From Myxococcales bacterium (GTDB taxonomy: Bacteria; Myxococcota_A; Polyangia; Polyangiales; Houyiibacteriaceae): 64,000 nucleotides of DNA. Shown in pieces: positions 1 to 8,877 of the stretch (the stretch's first letter is position 1; every line of letters starts with the position of its first letter). The translations under genes were made by a program, and so were the position numbers. The notes under the pieces are model-generated. The model worked only from the letters and a program-made list of their open reading frames with translations. It did no database searches and had not been told where the DNA came from. The DNA lies in the NCBI GenBank assembly GCA_024640845.1, contig JAHEEE010000002.1, positions 57,539-121,538 on the forward strand. Direction: 5' to 3'.

Positions 1-147
1 CGTGCGGCCCCCCACGCAGTAGTACGTGCCCGGGATGTCCATCACGTTCTTCAGGCCGAGGAACGGAAGCAGCTTGCTGTAAAACGCACGCGCTCGATCG
101 AAATCGCCGACGGTGACGAACGTATGTGCAATGCCGTTGATCTCCAT
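1..147 (-). CDS. VOC (glyoxalase/bleomycin-resistance) family protein, C-terminus cut off by window edge
   Basis: Only the first 49 residues are inside the window, beginning MEINGIAHTFVTVGDFDRA and continuing through ARAFYSKLLPFLGLK. This is the typical first beta-alpha-beta of a vicinal-oxygen-chelate fold, with a conserved His at residue 8 as the likely first metal ligand. A GGAGGT ribosome site lies 4-9 bases upstream of the ATG. It follows the acyl-CoA dehydrogenase at 158-1366 by 10 bases and is probably the third gene of that operon. VOC proteins include dioxygenases, isomerases and epimerases; the substrate cannot be told from this fragment. Confidence 0.75.
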   Translation of the reverse strand, partial: MEINGIAHTFVTVGDFDRARAFYSKLLPFLGLKNVMDIPGTYYCVGGRT

Positions 148-157
148 GCGTACCTCC

Positions 158-1366
158 TCAACGAAGCTCGGACGACCGTTTGCCGAGCAGGCGTCGAGCG
201 ATGATCAACAACTGAATCTGCTGGGTGCCCTCGAAGATATCCAGGATCTTTGAGTCGCGCGCCCACTTCTCGAGCAGCTCGTCCTCCGAGTAGCCGAGAC
301 CGCCGCAAAGCTCGACGCAACGAAGCGTGACACGGTTGGCGACGCGCGCGGCCTTGGCCTTCGACATCGAGGCTTCCATCGAGTTCGGGATGCCGTTGTC
401 GGCCATCCACGCTGCTTTGAGCATCAACAGCCGCCCCGCTTCCCAATCCGCCTCCATGCGAATCAGCTCGGCCTCCGCGGCGCTCTTGCGGAAGAGCGAG
501 CCGCGGTAGCGAACCTCGATGCCTTCTTTGGCGAGTAGCTTGCGCGTGTGCTCGAGGGCAGCCCGCGCGACGCCGACCGCCATGCCCGCCACGATCGGAC
601 GGGTGTTGTCGAAGGTTTGCATGACGCCGCCGAACCCCTTCTTCGTGTCGATCTCGGCGTTGCCGAGGAGATTGGCCTTGGGAATCCGGCAATCCGTCAA
701 TGTGATGCTCGCGGTATCGGAAGCCCGAATGCCCATCTTCTTATCGAGGCGCACGACCTCCATCCCCGGCGTTCCATGGGGAACGATGAATGATTTGATC
801 GCAGCTCTTCCGAGATTGCGATCGAGGGTGGCCCAGACGACGACCGAGTCCGCTCGGCTTCCCGCGGTGACGTAGATCTTCTCTCCGTTGAGCACCCATT
901 CGTCGCCGTCGAGGCGCGCGGTGGTACGAATGTTGGCCGAATCGGAGCCGGCGCCGGGCTCCGTGATCGCCATGGCCGCCCAGACTCCGTCGAAGCGCTC
1001 CTTCTGTTCGCTATCGGCAACCGCGGTGATCGCGGCGTTGCCGAGACCCTGCCGCGGGATTGAAAGCGCGAGTCCGATATCGCCCCAGCAGAGCTCGGTG
1101 AGGCCGAGGCACGTCGACATGTTCGCGCCGTTGCGAACGCCTTCCTTACGCTGCTCGTCGCGTTGGAGCGCGTCGATGCCCGCCCTGCGCTGACCCGAAC
1201 CAGCCTTGAGGCCGTCCATCAGCGCGGCAAGCATATCAAGCTCCTTTGGGTACTCGTGCTCGGCGCGATCGTACTTGCGCGAGATGGGCCGGAACAAGTG
1301 TTTGGCGACTTGGTGCGCCTGATTCACGAAGGGCTTCAGACTCTTGGGAACTTCGAGATAGATCAT
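158..1366 (-). CDS. Acyl-CoA dehydrogenase (FadE-like)
   Basis: A 402-residue flavoprotein expected to introduce an alpha-beta double bond into an acyl-CoA. Visible family marks are the FAD/substrate loop AITEPGAGSDSANIRTTA near residue 133, the NGEKIYVTAG strand, and the C-terminal DIFEGTQQIQLL segment, whose Glu is at the usual catalytic-base position. Length is normal for the family. It starts 10 bases after the dehydrogenase at 1376-2701, with a GAGG site in the gap, and precedes a VOC gene by 10 bases, so the three form one operon. Sequence style resembles actinobacterial FadE proteins of lipid/steroid catabolism; the chain specificity is unknown. Confidence 0.9.
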   Translation of the reverse strand: MIYLEVPKSLKPFVNQAHQVAKHLFRPISRKYDRAEHEYPKELDMLAALMDGLKAGSGQRRAGIDALQRDEQRKEGVRNGANMSTCLGLTELCWGDIGLALSIPRQGLGNAAITAVADSEQKERFDGVWAAMAITEPGAGSDSANIRTTARLDGDEWVLNGEKIYVTAGSRADSVVVWATLDRNLGRAAIKSFIVPHGTPGMEVVRLDKKMGIRASDTASITLTDCRIPKANLLGNAEIDTKKGFGGVMQTFDNTRPIVAGMAVGVARAALEHTRKLLAKEGIEVRYRGSLFRKSAAEAELIRMEADWEAGRLLMLKAAWMADNGIPNSMEASMSKAKAARVANRVTLRCVELCGGLGYSEDELLEKWARDSKILDIFEGTQQIQLLIIARRLLGKRSSELR

Positions 1367-1375
1367 GTGCGCCTC

Positions 1376-2701
1376 CTACACGAGCAGATTGCCGTCCATC
1401 ACGCCGACGGCTCGCAAGTGGCGGTACCAAAGCTCGATGGGGTGGTCCGTGATGAATCCTGCCCCGCCGAGCAGCTGCACCCCATTCGTTCCGATCTCCA
1501 TCGCCTTTTCCGCGCAGAGTGTCCGCGCCAGGTACGCCTCGCGCTCGGACTTCAGCCCGGCATCGATCCGTCCGGCCGCCCGATACACCAGCATCCGCAT
1601 CGATTCGACCTCGATTCCGATGTCCGCGATCATGAACGCGACCGCCTGGCGGTGCGAGATCGGCTCCCCAAAGGCAATGCGGTCGTTGCAGTACGGAACG
1701 ACGTAGTCGAGAACCGCTTGCGATGCGCCAACCGCCATGGCGCCCCAGGCGATGCGCGCACGATTGACTGCCTCACGATACGCGGTCTTGCCGTGGCTCT
1801 TCAGGGAAGGTTCGCCACCGAGCAGTGCTTCATGCGACACGCGAACGCCCTCGAGCTTCAATCGGCCGAGCGCGGCTGATTTCAACCCCATGGTCGCCTC
1901 TGCGGTCACGGAGAGCCCCGCGGCATCGCGGTCGACGATGAACAGACGTGGACCGGTCTTTGGGATCTCCGCCGCAACGAGAAACCACTTCGCGCTATTG
2001 GCCAACGCGACCATCGACTTCTCGCCGTTCAGCAAGTAGCCCGCGGAGCTCTTCTTCGCACTGGTACGCAGTGCGCCAGGATCAAAGAGTGGATGTGGCT
2101 CGACCACTGCGACGCTGGCTCCTGTCCCCGCGCCCTCGACGAGCGGAGGAAGGAAGTGCGCCTGCTGCTTGTCATCGCCCCATGCGACGAGTGCGTTGAC
2201 GAACGACAGCGGTGCGAGCGCCGCGTACGCGAGCCCCATGTCGCCCCGAGCGAGGTCCTCCGCGATCAGCATTTGCGAGACCGCGGAGACCTGCTCGGCA
2301 TCGCCGCCCAAGCCTTCAGGCACCGACATCGAGATCGCGCCGAGCTCGCCGAACGTCTCCAGGAAATCATCCGGAGGCTCCGCCCGATCGTCGGCTTCGC
2401 GTGCCGCCGGTTGCATGACTTCGTCGGCAAAACGCCGAAGCGTGTCACGCATGAGTTGCTGCTCTTCGCTCAGACTCAGGTCGAACTTGCGCGAGGGTCG
2501 CCGAGGTTCGTCTGAGCGCTTCGGGGAAAGCCGCTTGGCGGCTTTCGCCGCGGTCTCCGCCATCCGCTTCGCGCCCTCGTAGACCAGCCGCTGCGTGCGT
2601 TCCTCCAACCCGAATCGCTCGACGAGTTGGGAGTCCGCGATCCGGTTGAGCGCGCGAAGGCCGCTGCCCATCACCTCGTTGATGATTTTTTCATTGTCCA
2701 C
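1376..2701 (-). CDS. Acyl-CoA dehydrogenase-like protein with altered catalytic segment
   Basis: A 441-residue protein of the acyl-CoA dehydrogenase fold. It has an extra N-terminal helical region of about 75 residues before the usual LSEEQQLMRDTLRRFADE start. The middle domain has NGEKSMVALAN and the C-terminal domain GVQLLGGAGFITDHP. The normal catalytic motif (I/V-Y-E-G-T) reads VMDGN, so Glu is replaced by Asp, and the chain stops three residues later, lacking the last helix. It is the promoter-proximal gene of the operon with the catalytically complete dehydrogenase downstream, so it could be the non-catalytic partner of a heteromeric enzyme, or use Asp as base. That pairing is inference from gene order. 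Confidence 0.8.
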   Translation of the reverse strand: MDNEKIINEVMGSGLRALNRIADSQLVERFGLEERTQRLVYEGAKRMAETAAKAAKRLSPKRSDEPRRPSRKFDLSLSEEQQLMRDTLRRFADEVMQPAAREADDRAEPPDDFLETFGELGAISMSVPEGLGGDAEQVSAVSQMLIAEDLARGDMGLAYAALAPLSFVNALVAWGDDKQQAHFLPPLVEGAGTGASVAVVEPHPLFDPGALRTSAKKSSAGYLLNGEKSMVALANSAKWFLVAAEIPKTGPRLFIVDRDAAGLSVTAEATMGLKSAALGRLKLEGVRVSHEALLGGEPSLKSHGKTAYREAVNRARIAWGAMAVGASQAVLDYVVPYCNDRIAFGEPISHRQAVAFMIADIGIEVESMRMLVYRAAGRIDAGLKSEREAYLARTLCAEKAMEIGTNGVQLLGGAGFITDHPIELWYRHLRAVGVMDGNLLV

Positions 2702-2869
2702 GTCAGAATGCTGCGCCGCTCCGAAAAGCAGGTCAACACGGCCGCCCGAGACCTGCAGTGTAGTCCTGCAACACGGAGCTCTTAGACGTCCCAGTTTAGT
2801 ATGTAGGGTGCGCCGAATGCCGAGCGATCTCGGGAGCGACTCTGCTATACCGGCGCTTTCCGCGAGAAC

Positions 2870-3247
2870 CTAGCCGCGCGAAAGCAGCCGGCCTATTCGC
2901 CGGTACTTGCCTTCGAAGATCTCGATCCACTCTTCCAGCTTGTCAAGCTCGTCTTGGTCGAGCCCCTCCATGTCACCGGTGAAGAGCTCTCGTTCGAACG
3001 CCACCTTGGCGAGCGCGCGGGTGCAGTCCTTCCCGGCGAACATCGCGTACGGCCCCCCAGGTCCGTAGAAGTCGCGGCCCCGGCCCACATCGTAGACCTC
3101 ACCGCGAATCGCGAGAAGTAGCGGCTTTCTCGGATCCGAGCCGTCGTACTGAGCGAGCTCGGCGAGGGTGTAGTCGCGCGCCTCCGCTTCGGGGAGTGGC
3201 GGAGGCGGCGCGTCTTTCCGTCTGAAGAGGCGAGAAAAGAAGCCCAC
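2870..3247 (-). CDS. Cytochrome b5-like haem/steroid-binding (MAPR-type) protein
   Basis: A 125-residue protein. After a short basic start (GFFSRLFRRKDAPPPPLP) comes YTLAELAQYDGSDPRKPLL, LAIRGEVYDVGRGRDFYGPGGPYAMFAGKDCTRALAKVAF, the signature of the membrane-associated progesterone receptor subgroup of cytochrome b5 domains (DxxRGxxFYGPGGPY). In that family haem is held by Tyr rather than by two His, and YDV and FYGPGGPY supply the candidates. No membrane segment is obvious. It lies 10 bases downstream of amtB and should be co-transcribed. The wider presence of sterol-type genes makes binding of a steroid or a redox partner role plausible but unproven. Confidence 0.85.
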   Translation of the reverse strand: MGFFSRLFRRKDAPPPPLPEAEARDYTLAELAQYDGSDPRKPLLLAIRGEVYDVGRGRDFYGPGGPYAMFAGKDCTRALAKVAFERELFTGDMEGLDQDELDKLEEWIEIFEGKYRRIGRLLSRG

Positions 3248-3257
3248 ATAGAGCAGG

Positions 3258-4496
3258 CTAGTCGCTCCCGGCGAGCGCGCCAGCGCCGCCCATGTGGTAG
3301 CCCTCCTCGCCGTGGAGGTTGGTGTCGAGTCCTTCGTTCTCCTCGTCGCCGGATACGCGGAGCCCGAGTGTCGCGTCGATCACCTTGAGGAGGATGACCG
3401 TAACGACCGCGGAATAGGCGGCAGCGGCGACCACACCGATGACGTTCTCGATGAAGAGCTCGCTGTTGCCGGCAATCAGGCCGTCGGTGCCGCCCCATAT
3501 CGCCGCGGCAAACACGCCGGTCAGGACCGCACCGAGCGCGCCCCCGACGCCGTGGATGCCGAACGCATCGAGCGCGTCGTCGTACCCGAGCTTTCCCTTG
3601 AGCATGACGGCCCCGTAGCAGACCGGACCGGCGATGAGGCCCATGAGAGCCGCCGACATCGGACCCACGAAGCCGGCGGCCGGGGTGATGACGACCAATC
3701 CTGCAACCAAACCCGAGGCCACCCCGAGAGCGGTTGGCTTGCCCTGCCTGATCCACTCCGCGCACGCCCACGCGAAGGCTGCGGCGGCTGCGGCCACGTG
3801 CGTGTTCACTAGGGCGAGCGCGGCGTTGTCGTTCGACGCCAGCGCACTTCCCGCGTTGAAACCGAACCAACCAAACCATAGGAGGCCTGCGCCAAGCAGC
3901 GTCAGCGTGAGGTTGTGCGGAGGACCGGGGCGGCTGCGCCGACCGATCACCAATGCGCAAACCAGTGCGGCTGCGCCGGAGGAGAGGTGGACGACGGTAC
4001 CACCTGCGAAGTCGAGCGCACCGCGGGCACCGAGCCAGCCGTCCGGCCCCCAAACCCAGTGACAGATCGGATCGTACACCAGCGTGGCCCAGAGAAGGAT
4101 GAAGACGACATACGCCGAGAACTTCATGCGTTCGGCGATGGCGCCTGAAATCAGGGCCGGCGTGATGATCGCAAACATCATTTGAAACGCCATGAAGAGG
4201 ATGTGAGGAATGGTCGATCCCTCCTGCGGCTCGAGACCCACACCACTCAGGAACGCGTACTCCGGACCGCCGATTAAGCCGCCACCGAGGTCCGACCCGA
4301 AAGCGAGTGAATAGCCGATCACGACCCACTGGAGCGTGATGACGCCCAACGCGATGAAGCTGTGCATGAACGACGACAGCACGTTCCGCGAGCCCACCAT
4401 GCCACCGTAAAAGAGCGCCAAGCCCGGCGTCATGAGCATGACCAATGCGCACGACACCATGAGCCACGCGGTATCCGCCTGATTGAGAGCTTCCAT
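3258..4496 (-). CDS. amtB: Ammonium transporter (Amt family)
   Basis: A 412-residue polytopic membrane protein with about 11 hydrophobic segments. It starts with TAWLMVSCALVMLMTPGLAL followed by FYGGMV, as Amt proteins do. The two pore histidines are visible: one in LDFAGGTVVHLSSGAAALV and the other in FGIHGVGGALGAVLTG. Length and order fit a standard ammonia/ammonium channel of the inner membrane. A GlnK/GlnB regulator, which often accompanies amtB, is not adjacent. The MAPR haem protein follows instead. The start ATG has a GGAGGACC site just upstream. Confidence 0.95.
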   Translation of the reverse strand: MEALNQADTAWLMVSCALVMLMTPGLALFYGGMVGSRNVLSSFMHSFIALGVITLQWVVIGYSLAFGSDLGGGLIGGPEYAFLSGVGLEPQEGSTIPHILFMAFQMMFAIITPALISGAIAERMKFSAYVVFILLWATLVYDPICHWVWGPDGWLGARGALDFAGGTVVHLSSGAAALVCALVIGRRSRPGPPHNLTLTLLGAGLLWFGWFGFNAGSALASNDNAALALVNTHVAAAAAAFAWACAEWIRQGKPTALGVASGLVAGLVVITPAAGFVGPMSAALMGLIAGPVCYGAVMLKGKLGYDDALDAFGIHGVGGALGAVLTGVFAAAIWGGTDGLIAGNSELFIENVIGVVAAAAYSAVVTVILLKVIDATLGLRVSGDEENEGLDTNLHGEEGYHMGGAGALAGSD

Positions 4497-4567
4497 CCCC
4501 GGTCCTCCTCTTTTTTGAAGGGTCGGAGGCTAGATCCGAGCTGTTTCCAGCTGATGTGGCGCAGGTT

Positions 4568-4581
4568 TCCGACGTGTTTCA
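4568..4581. promoter_or_regulatory. Degenerate KstR-like half-matching palindrome
   Basis: TCCGACGTGTTTCA fits TnnAACnnGTTnnA with one change in a fixed position (GAC for AAC). It lies in the 213-base gap between the divergent amtB and SCP2 genes. It is weaker than the three exact matches at 13613, 21353 and 63430, and could be chance. Reported because the downstream gene is a sterol-carrier domain protein. Confidence 0.3.
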
Positions 4582-4709
4582 AAGCTGTCGAAACCGGGGG
4601 TGCAATCACGCCTGATATCGGGTACAACTCCCCTCCTGCGAGCCACACCCATGGAAGGATGGCAACGGCAGCCGGCCCCGAGCCGACACAACAAGAGAGG
4701 CAAATATCA

Positions 4710-5051
4710 ATGGAATCCGTAGCTGAGTTCTTCGAGAAGTTTGAGAAGAGAGCCGCCGAAAACAACGACGCGGCGACCGCGCCCAACGCAGTGTACCAGT
4801 TCAAGATCACCGGCGACGGTGGCGGTGACTACTACTTGGACCTCAAGAAGGGCAAGTCCGGCGACTTCGTTGGCAAAGGCACCCACGACGGCCCAGGCGC
4901 CACCATCACGGTGTCCGACGAAGACTGGCTCGGCATGATCAACGGCACGCTCAACCCGATGCAGGCCTTCATGTCCGGCAAGATCAAGATCGACGGCGAC
5001 ATGACGCTGGCGATGAGCCTTCAGCAGGTGATGAACCTGGCGCAGGACTGA
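4710..5051 (+). CDS. SCP2 sterol-binding domain protein
   Basis: A 113-residue soluble protein made of a single SCP2 domain: FEKRAAENNDAATAPNAVYQFKITG, DYYLDLKKGKSGDF, then GATITVSDEDWLGMINGTLNPMQAFMSGKIKIDGDMTLAMSLQQVMNL. The last stretch is the diagnostic core of the family (…G.L.P..AFM.GK.KI.GD…L). The longer open frame has an ATG farther upstream, but the start at 4710 is preceded by AGAGAGG and fits the domain. The protein should bind sterols or fatty acyl chains in the cytoplasm. It is a single-gene unit closed by a terminator at 5076-5110. Confidence 0.92.
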   Translation: MESVAEFFEKFEKRAAENNDAATAPNAVYQFKITGDGGGDYYLDLKKGKSGDFVGKGTHDGPGATITVSDEDWLGMINGTLNPMQAFMSGKIKIDGDMTLAMSLQQVMNLAQD

Positions 5052-5075
5052 ACGTCCCGCGTCATGAATTCGATC

Positions 5076-5110
5076 AGGGTGGCTTCTTGTTTGGGAGGCC
5101 ACCCTTTTTG
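5076..5110 (+). terminator. Rho-independent terminator after SCP2 gene
   Basis: AGGGTGGC (5076-5083) pairs perfectly with GCCACCCT (5098-5105), a 14-base loop lies between them, and TTTTTG follows. It begins 24 bases after the stop codon of the SCP2 gene and 9 bases before the TetR start. Confidence 0.85.
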
Positions 5111-5118
5111 TTAGAGCC

Positions 5119-5733
5119 ATGCCGTCAAGCAATCGACCGAGCGACGCCACTCGCACACGCCTGAGCCCGGAGGACCGGGAGCAGCAGCTCCTTCGGGTCG
5201 CTTCGGACATCATCGAGGCCGACGGCGTCGACAGCGTGCGTATTCCGTACGTCGCCGCGGCAGCGGGCGTCACTCGGCCGGTGGTCTACAAGTTCTTTCC
5301 CAATCGACACGAGCTCATCAAAGCCGTGCTCGAAGACTTCCGGGATGACTTCGCGCGGCGCACACCGGACATCCTGAACACCGAAGAGGACGCGGACATC
5401 GGCTCGATCGCGCGCGCGTTCATCGATGCCGCCTGCGACACGATCGAGGCGCGCGGCCCGGGTGGTTGGCAGATCCTCCGCTCCGCCGGCCACGATCCGG
5501 AGATCTCTGCGATCAGCAAGGATTTCCGCGGCCAACTCGTTCAGCCGTGGTTAATCCCGCTTCGCGAGCTGACCGGTGTGGACGATGCCGAAGCGCTTGC
5601 GCTCGCCGACATGTTTCTCACCGGTGCCGGCGAGATCTTGCAGCGTTGGATCGACGGTGAGTTCTCACGCCAGCAAGTGGCAACGCTGCTCGGCCGGATC
5701 ATCCTCGCCGTGTTGAGCGAGTTCACGGAGTAG
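5119..5733 (+). CDS. TetR-family transcriptional regulator
   Basis: A 204-residue regulator. The N-terminal helix-turn-helix runs about residues 16-65: REQQLLRVASDIIEADGVDSV, then VAAAAGVTRPVVYKFFPNRHELI. The rest is the helical ligand domain. The stop codon is 6 bases before menB, so it is likely co-transcribed with menB and may control it. The ligand is unknown. It does not resemble KstR closely enough to call it the reader of the palindromes at 13613, 21353 and 63430. Confidence 0.88.
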   Translation: MPSSNRPSDATRTRLSPEDREQQLLRVASDIIEADGVDSVRIPYVAAAAGVTRPVVYKFFPNRHELIKAVLEDFRDDFARRTPDILNTEEDADIGSIARAFIDAACDTIEARGPGGWQILRSAGHDPEISAISKDFRGQLVQPWLIPLRELTGVDDAEALALADMFLTGAGEILQRWIDGEFSRQQVATLLGRIILAVLSEFTE

Positions 5734-5739
5734 CGAGAC

Positions 5740-6636
<897 letters not shown>

Positions 6637-6741
6637 GCGGAGAGCCACCCACGACAAAAAGCCCCAATCTGGGCTACACTCATCTACTTGGAACCAAATC
6701 CAAAACGTGCGAAACGCGCACATCGAAGAACGGAGTAAGTC

Positions 6742-7236
6742 ATCTCAAACAAGATATTCGTAGGGAACCTCAACTTTGCCACCACGGACGAGGAGCTTCG
6801 TCAGCTCTTTGGTGAGATTGGCGAGGTGGTGGATGTTCACATTCCCAAGGACCGCGAAACAGGCCGCCCCAGAGGCTTTGCGTTCGTTCGGTTTGCCGCA
6901 GAAGAGCACGCGCAACAGGCAGTTGAGCAGTTCCACGGCCGCGAGGTCGCAGGGCGCGCAATCCGTCTAGATATTGCGGAAGACCGCCCGCGGGCACCGC
7001 GTCAGCGACGCGATTTCGGCGGGCCGCCGCCTGGCCGAGGCCGCAACGACTTCGGTGGTGGTGGCGGTGGAGGCGGAGACCCGGGTCGAGAAGGCTATGG
7101 GCGCGACGACTTCACCCGCGACCGCACGGATTTCGACCGCGGCGGCGACGACCGAGGCGGTCGCTCGTCGTTCGACAAGCCCAAGCGCCCCAAAGGCAGC
7201 CGACGCGGTTTGCGCGGCAAGAAGCGCAGCCTCTAA
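6742..7236 (+). CDS. RRM-type RNA-binding protein with Gly/Arg-rich tail; apparent AUC start codon
   Basis: One RNA-recognition motif (residues 1-80) with RNP2 KIFVGNLNF and RNP1 RGFAFVRF, followed by a Gly/Arg/Asp-rich tail containing RRDFGGPPPGRG, an eight-Gly run and a basic end KGSRRGLRGKKRSL. Members normally begin MSNK-. Here the frame reads TAA-GTC-ATC-TCA-AAC-AAG, so the position of the usual Met is ATC (6742) and an in-frame TAA lies at 6736. A CGGAG ribosome site (6731-6735) is 6 bases before the ATC. The first GTG (6826) would delete RNP2 and helix 1. The protein is about 164 residues if started at AUC, and is probably an RNA chaperone of the cyanobacterial/myxobacterial Rbp type. 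Confidence 0.85.
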   Translation: MSNKIFVGNLNFATTDEELRQLFGEIGEVVDVHIPKDRETGRPRGFAFVRFAAEEHAQQAVEQFHGREVAGRAIRLDIAEDRPRAPRQRRDFGGPPPGRGRNDFGGGGGGGGDPGREGYGRDDFTRDRTDFDRGGDDRGGRSSFDKPKRPKGSRRGLRGKKRSL

Positions 7237-7267
7237 CTCTCGCTTCGCTCACACACGGCAAATAAAT

Positions 7268-7297
7268 ACTCGGGCGAGGTGTGAACCCCGCCCGAGT
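7268..7297 (+). terminator. Hairpin after RRM gene, probable terminator
   Basis: ACTCGGGCG (7268-7276) and CGCCCGAGT (7289-7297) form a perfect 9-base stem with a 12-base loop, 31 bases after the RRM stop codon. The following bases are T-rich only in part (GTTGTGTTGT). The rest of 7237-7528 holds no gene that I can support; 7380-7430 is distinctly AT-richer than its surroundings and probably carries the promoter of the peptide operon that follows. Confidence 0.55.
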
Positions 7298-7528
7298 GCC
7301 CGTTGTGTTGTACCCCCAAGGAGTGTGAATCCCGAGTTGCCTATCGGAGGACGAGTGATCAACCGCCGACAGTTGCACTGTAAAGGTGCGAAAACACGGT
7401 TGTCAACAAGTATTTTAGGTCACATTTGGCCTACGGCTGCGGAGCGTTGGGGTGGCTGAAAAGGCCGTCGCTCCCGAGTGGGCGAGCCGCCGTCGTACTG
7501 CTATGGGAGGAAATAGGAAGAGGCAGCG

Positions 7529-7738
7529 ATGAAGGATGACGTGGGGGACACGAAGGAGCTGGATCGCGCACGGCGCCACTTTCTAAAAGCGGCGGCATAT
7601 ACGGCGCCCGCGATACTCGCGACGATCACCGTGAACAAGGCGCACGCGCAGGCGTCCTGCAATCCGTCGACCTGCATGCCAGGGGACTGCAATCCCAACG
7701 GCTGCAATCCACTGAATTGCATGCCCATCCTGGGATGA
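7529..7738 (+). CDS. Candidate RiPP-type precursor: Tat leader plus five tandem C-[NM]-P-x-x pentapeptides
   Basis: A 69-residue peptide. Residues 13-20 (RARRHFLK) followed by a hydrophobic stretch and NKAHA (36-40) form a twin-arginine-type signal. The mature part is almost entirely five exact-period repeats: CNPST, CMPGD, CNPNG, CNPLN, CMPIL, then Gly. Cys falls at 44, 49, 54, 59, 64 and Pro at 46, 51, 56, 61, 66. Synonymous positions of the Pro codons differ (CCG, CCA, CCC, CCA, CCC), so the repeat is held at protein level rather than being a fresh DNA duplication. The stop overlaps the start of the radical SAM gene (ATGA). No known precursor family is recognised. It could instead be a small exported metal- or disulfide-binding peptide. 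Confidence 0.8.
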   Translation: MKDDVGDTKELDRARRHFLKAAAYTAPAILATITVNKAHAQASCNPSTCMPGDCNPNGCNPLNCMPILG

Positions 7739-8877
7739 AGCCGGTGAAGCGGTGGGAAACCGGCTACTTCTTGCCCGACGATTGGATCCTCTGGCAGAGC
7801 GATGGACTCCTCAAAGCCATCAAGCTGAGCACCGGCGATCAGCTTAAACTGGAGGGAATGTCAGAGATCGAGCGCTTGACGAGCGAGCTCTCCGGCTCGG
7901 TTTGGGATTTACTCGCGCGCTTTGAACCTCTCGTGGGACAGCTACGCGGACGACTTCAGGAGCAGGCGCTGCAGCCACTCACACGAGGGACAGTGTTACG
8001 TGGTTCCGGGTGGCGCCAGCTCTTCGTGGAGCTCACAGCCAAGTGCAACGAGCAGTGCGTGCACTGTTATGCCGAATCGACCCCTACTCGCACCGAGGCT
8101 CTCGAATGGCCCGAGATCCGCGCAGTGCTCGAGGACGCAAAGACGCTCGGCTTTGGCCTGGTGCAGCTCACGGGCGGAGACCCTCTCATCAGCCCCCATT
8201 GTATCCGGGCAGTGGAATACGCGGCCGAGATCGGGATCCCGCAGGTCGAGATTTACACGAACGGCCTCGCGCTGCGGGGCAAGACGTACGAGCGCTTGCG
8301 TGAGCTCGCGCCGTCGTTTGCGTTTTCCTTGTACTCGCACGACCCGAAAACCCACGACGCCATTACCCAGACGGCAGGCAGCCACGAGCGCACCACACGA
8401 GCGATTCGTCGCGCCATCGAGGATGGATTGAAGGTGCGTGTCGGCGTGATCTCGATGGCACAGAACAAAGATGACGCAATGAGGACACAAGAGTACCTAC
8501 TGGCGCTCGGCCTGGCTCAGGGATCAATCGGTTTCGATCAAATGCGCGACGTGGGTCGTGGAGACGCGAATGCTACGGAGTCCCATGGACCGCCTCTGAG
8601 CCTCCAAAGCGGCGGCGTCGAGACGACGCGAGTGCGTAGCTTCGGTGGGACCGCCGCGGTGAGCTACGAGGGTAAAGTATACCCGTGCATCTTCAGCCGT
8701 CACCTCCCGCTCGGATCAATCCACAGGACGAGCCTGACCACGATTCTGAGCTCGGCGGAGCCGGTTTCAGCCCGAAAGAGGAGCTTGCTCAGCGCCCGCG
8801 CGCGATGGGGTGAAAAGCTCTCGTGCTGGGAGTGTCAGGCCCGATCCGCTTTGCTCGAGGGTACAGGCCATGCCTAA
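7735..8877 (+). CDS. Radical SAM protein, peptide-modifying type with Cys-rich C-terminus
   Basis: A 380-residue protein. The radical SAM cluster motif CNEQCVHC (C104, C108, C111) follows an N-terminal region of about 90 residues. GGDPL takes the place of the usual GGEPL, and YTNGLAL follows. Near the C-terminus, GKVYPCIFSRHLPLGSI and SCWECQARSALLE resemble the auxiliary-cluster segments of SPASM/Twitch enzymes. The start at 7735 is chosen because it overlaps the precursor stop by 4 bases. The upstream in-frame Met would lie inside the precursor. Translational coupling to the Cys-repeat peptide and the next PqqD-like gene indicates peptide maturation (for example thioether or C-C cross-linking), but the chemistry is inferred only. 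Confidence 0.9.
   Translation: MKPVKRWETGYFLPDDWILWQSDGLLKAIKLSTGDQLKLEGMSEIERLTSELSGSVWDLLARFEPLVGQLRGRLQEQALQPLTRGTVLRGSGWRQLFVELTAKCNEQCVHCYAESTPTRTEALEWPEIRAVLEDAKTLGFGLVQLTGGDPLISPHCIRAVEYAAEIGIPQVEIYTNGLALRGKTYERLRELAPSFAFSLYSHDPKTHDAITQTAGSHERTTRAIRRAIEDGLKVRVGVISMAQNKDDAMRTQEYLLALGLAQGSIGFDQMRDVGRGDANATESHGPPLSLQSGGVETTRVRSFGGTAAVSYEGKVYPCIFSRHLPLGSIHRTSLTTILSSAEPVSARKRSLLSARARWGEKLSCWECQARSALLEGTGHA

Noticed and set aside
1..147. Partial VOC gene as HsaC ring-cleavage dioxygenase
   Set aside because: The visible N-terminus does not follow the extradiol dioxygenase start, and it lies far from the hsa operon.
2893..4467. 524-codon minus-strand frame overlapping amtB and the MAPR gene
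   Set aside because: Same strand but a different frame from two clear proteins, with Arg/Gly-rich composition and no recognisable domain.
5119..5733. TetR protein at 5119 as the KstR that reads the palindromes
   Set aside because: No close sequence likeness to KstR beyond the helix-turn-helix, and no exact motif next to its own gene.
6659..6680. Hairpin AGCCC…GGGCT after menB as a terminator
   Set aside because: The T-run lies only on the minus strand, where there is no gene to end; the stem is 5 bases.
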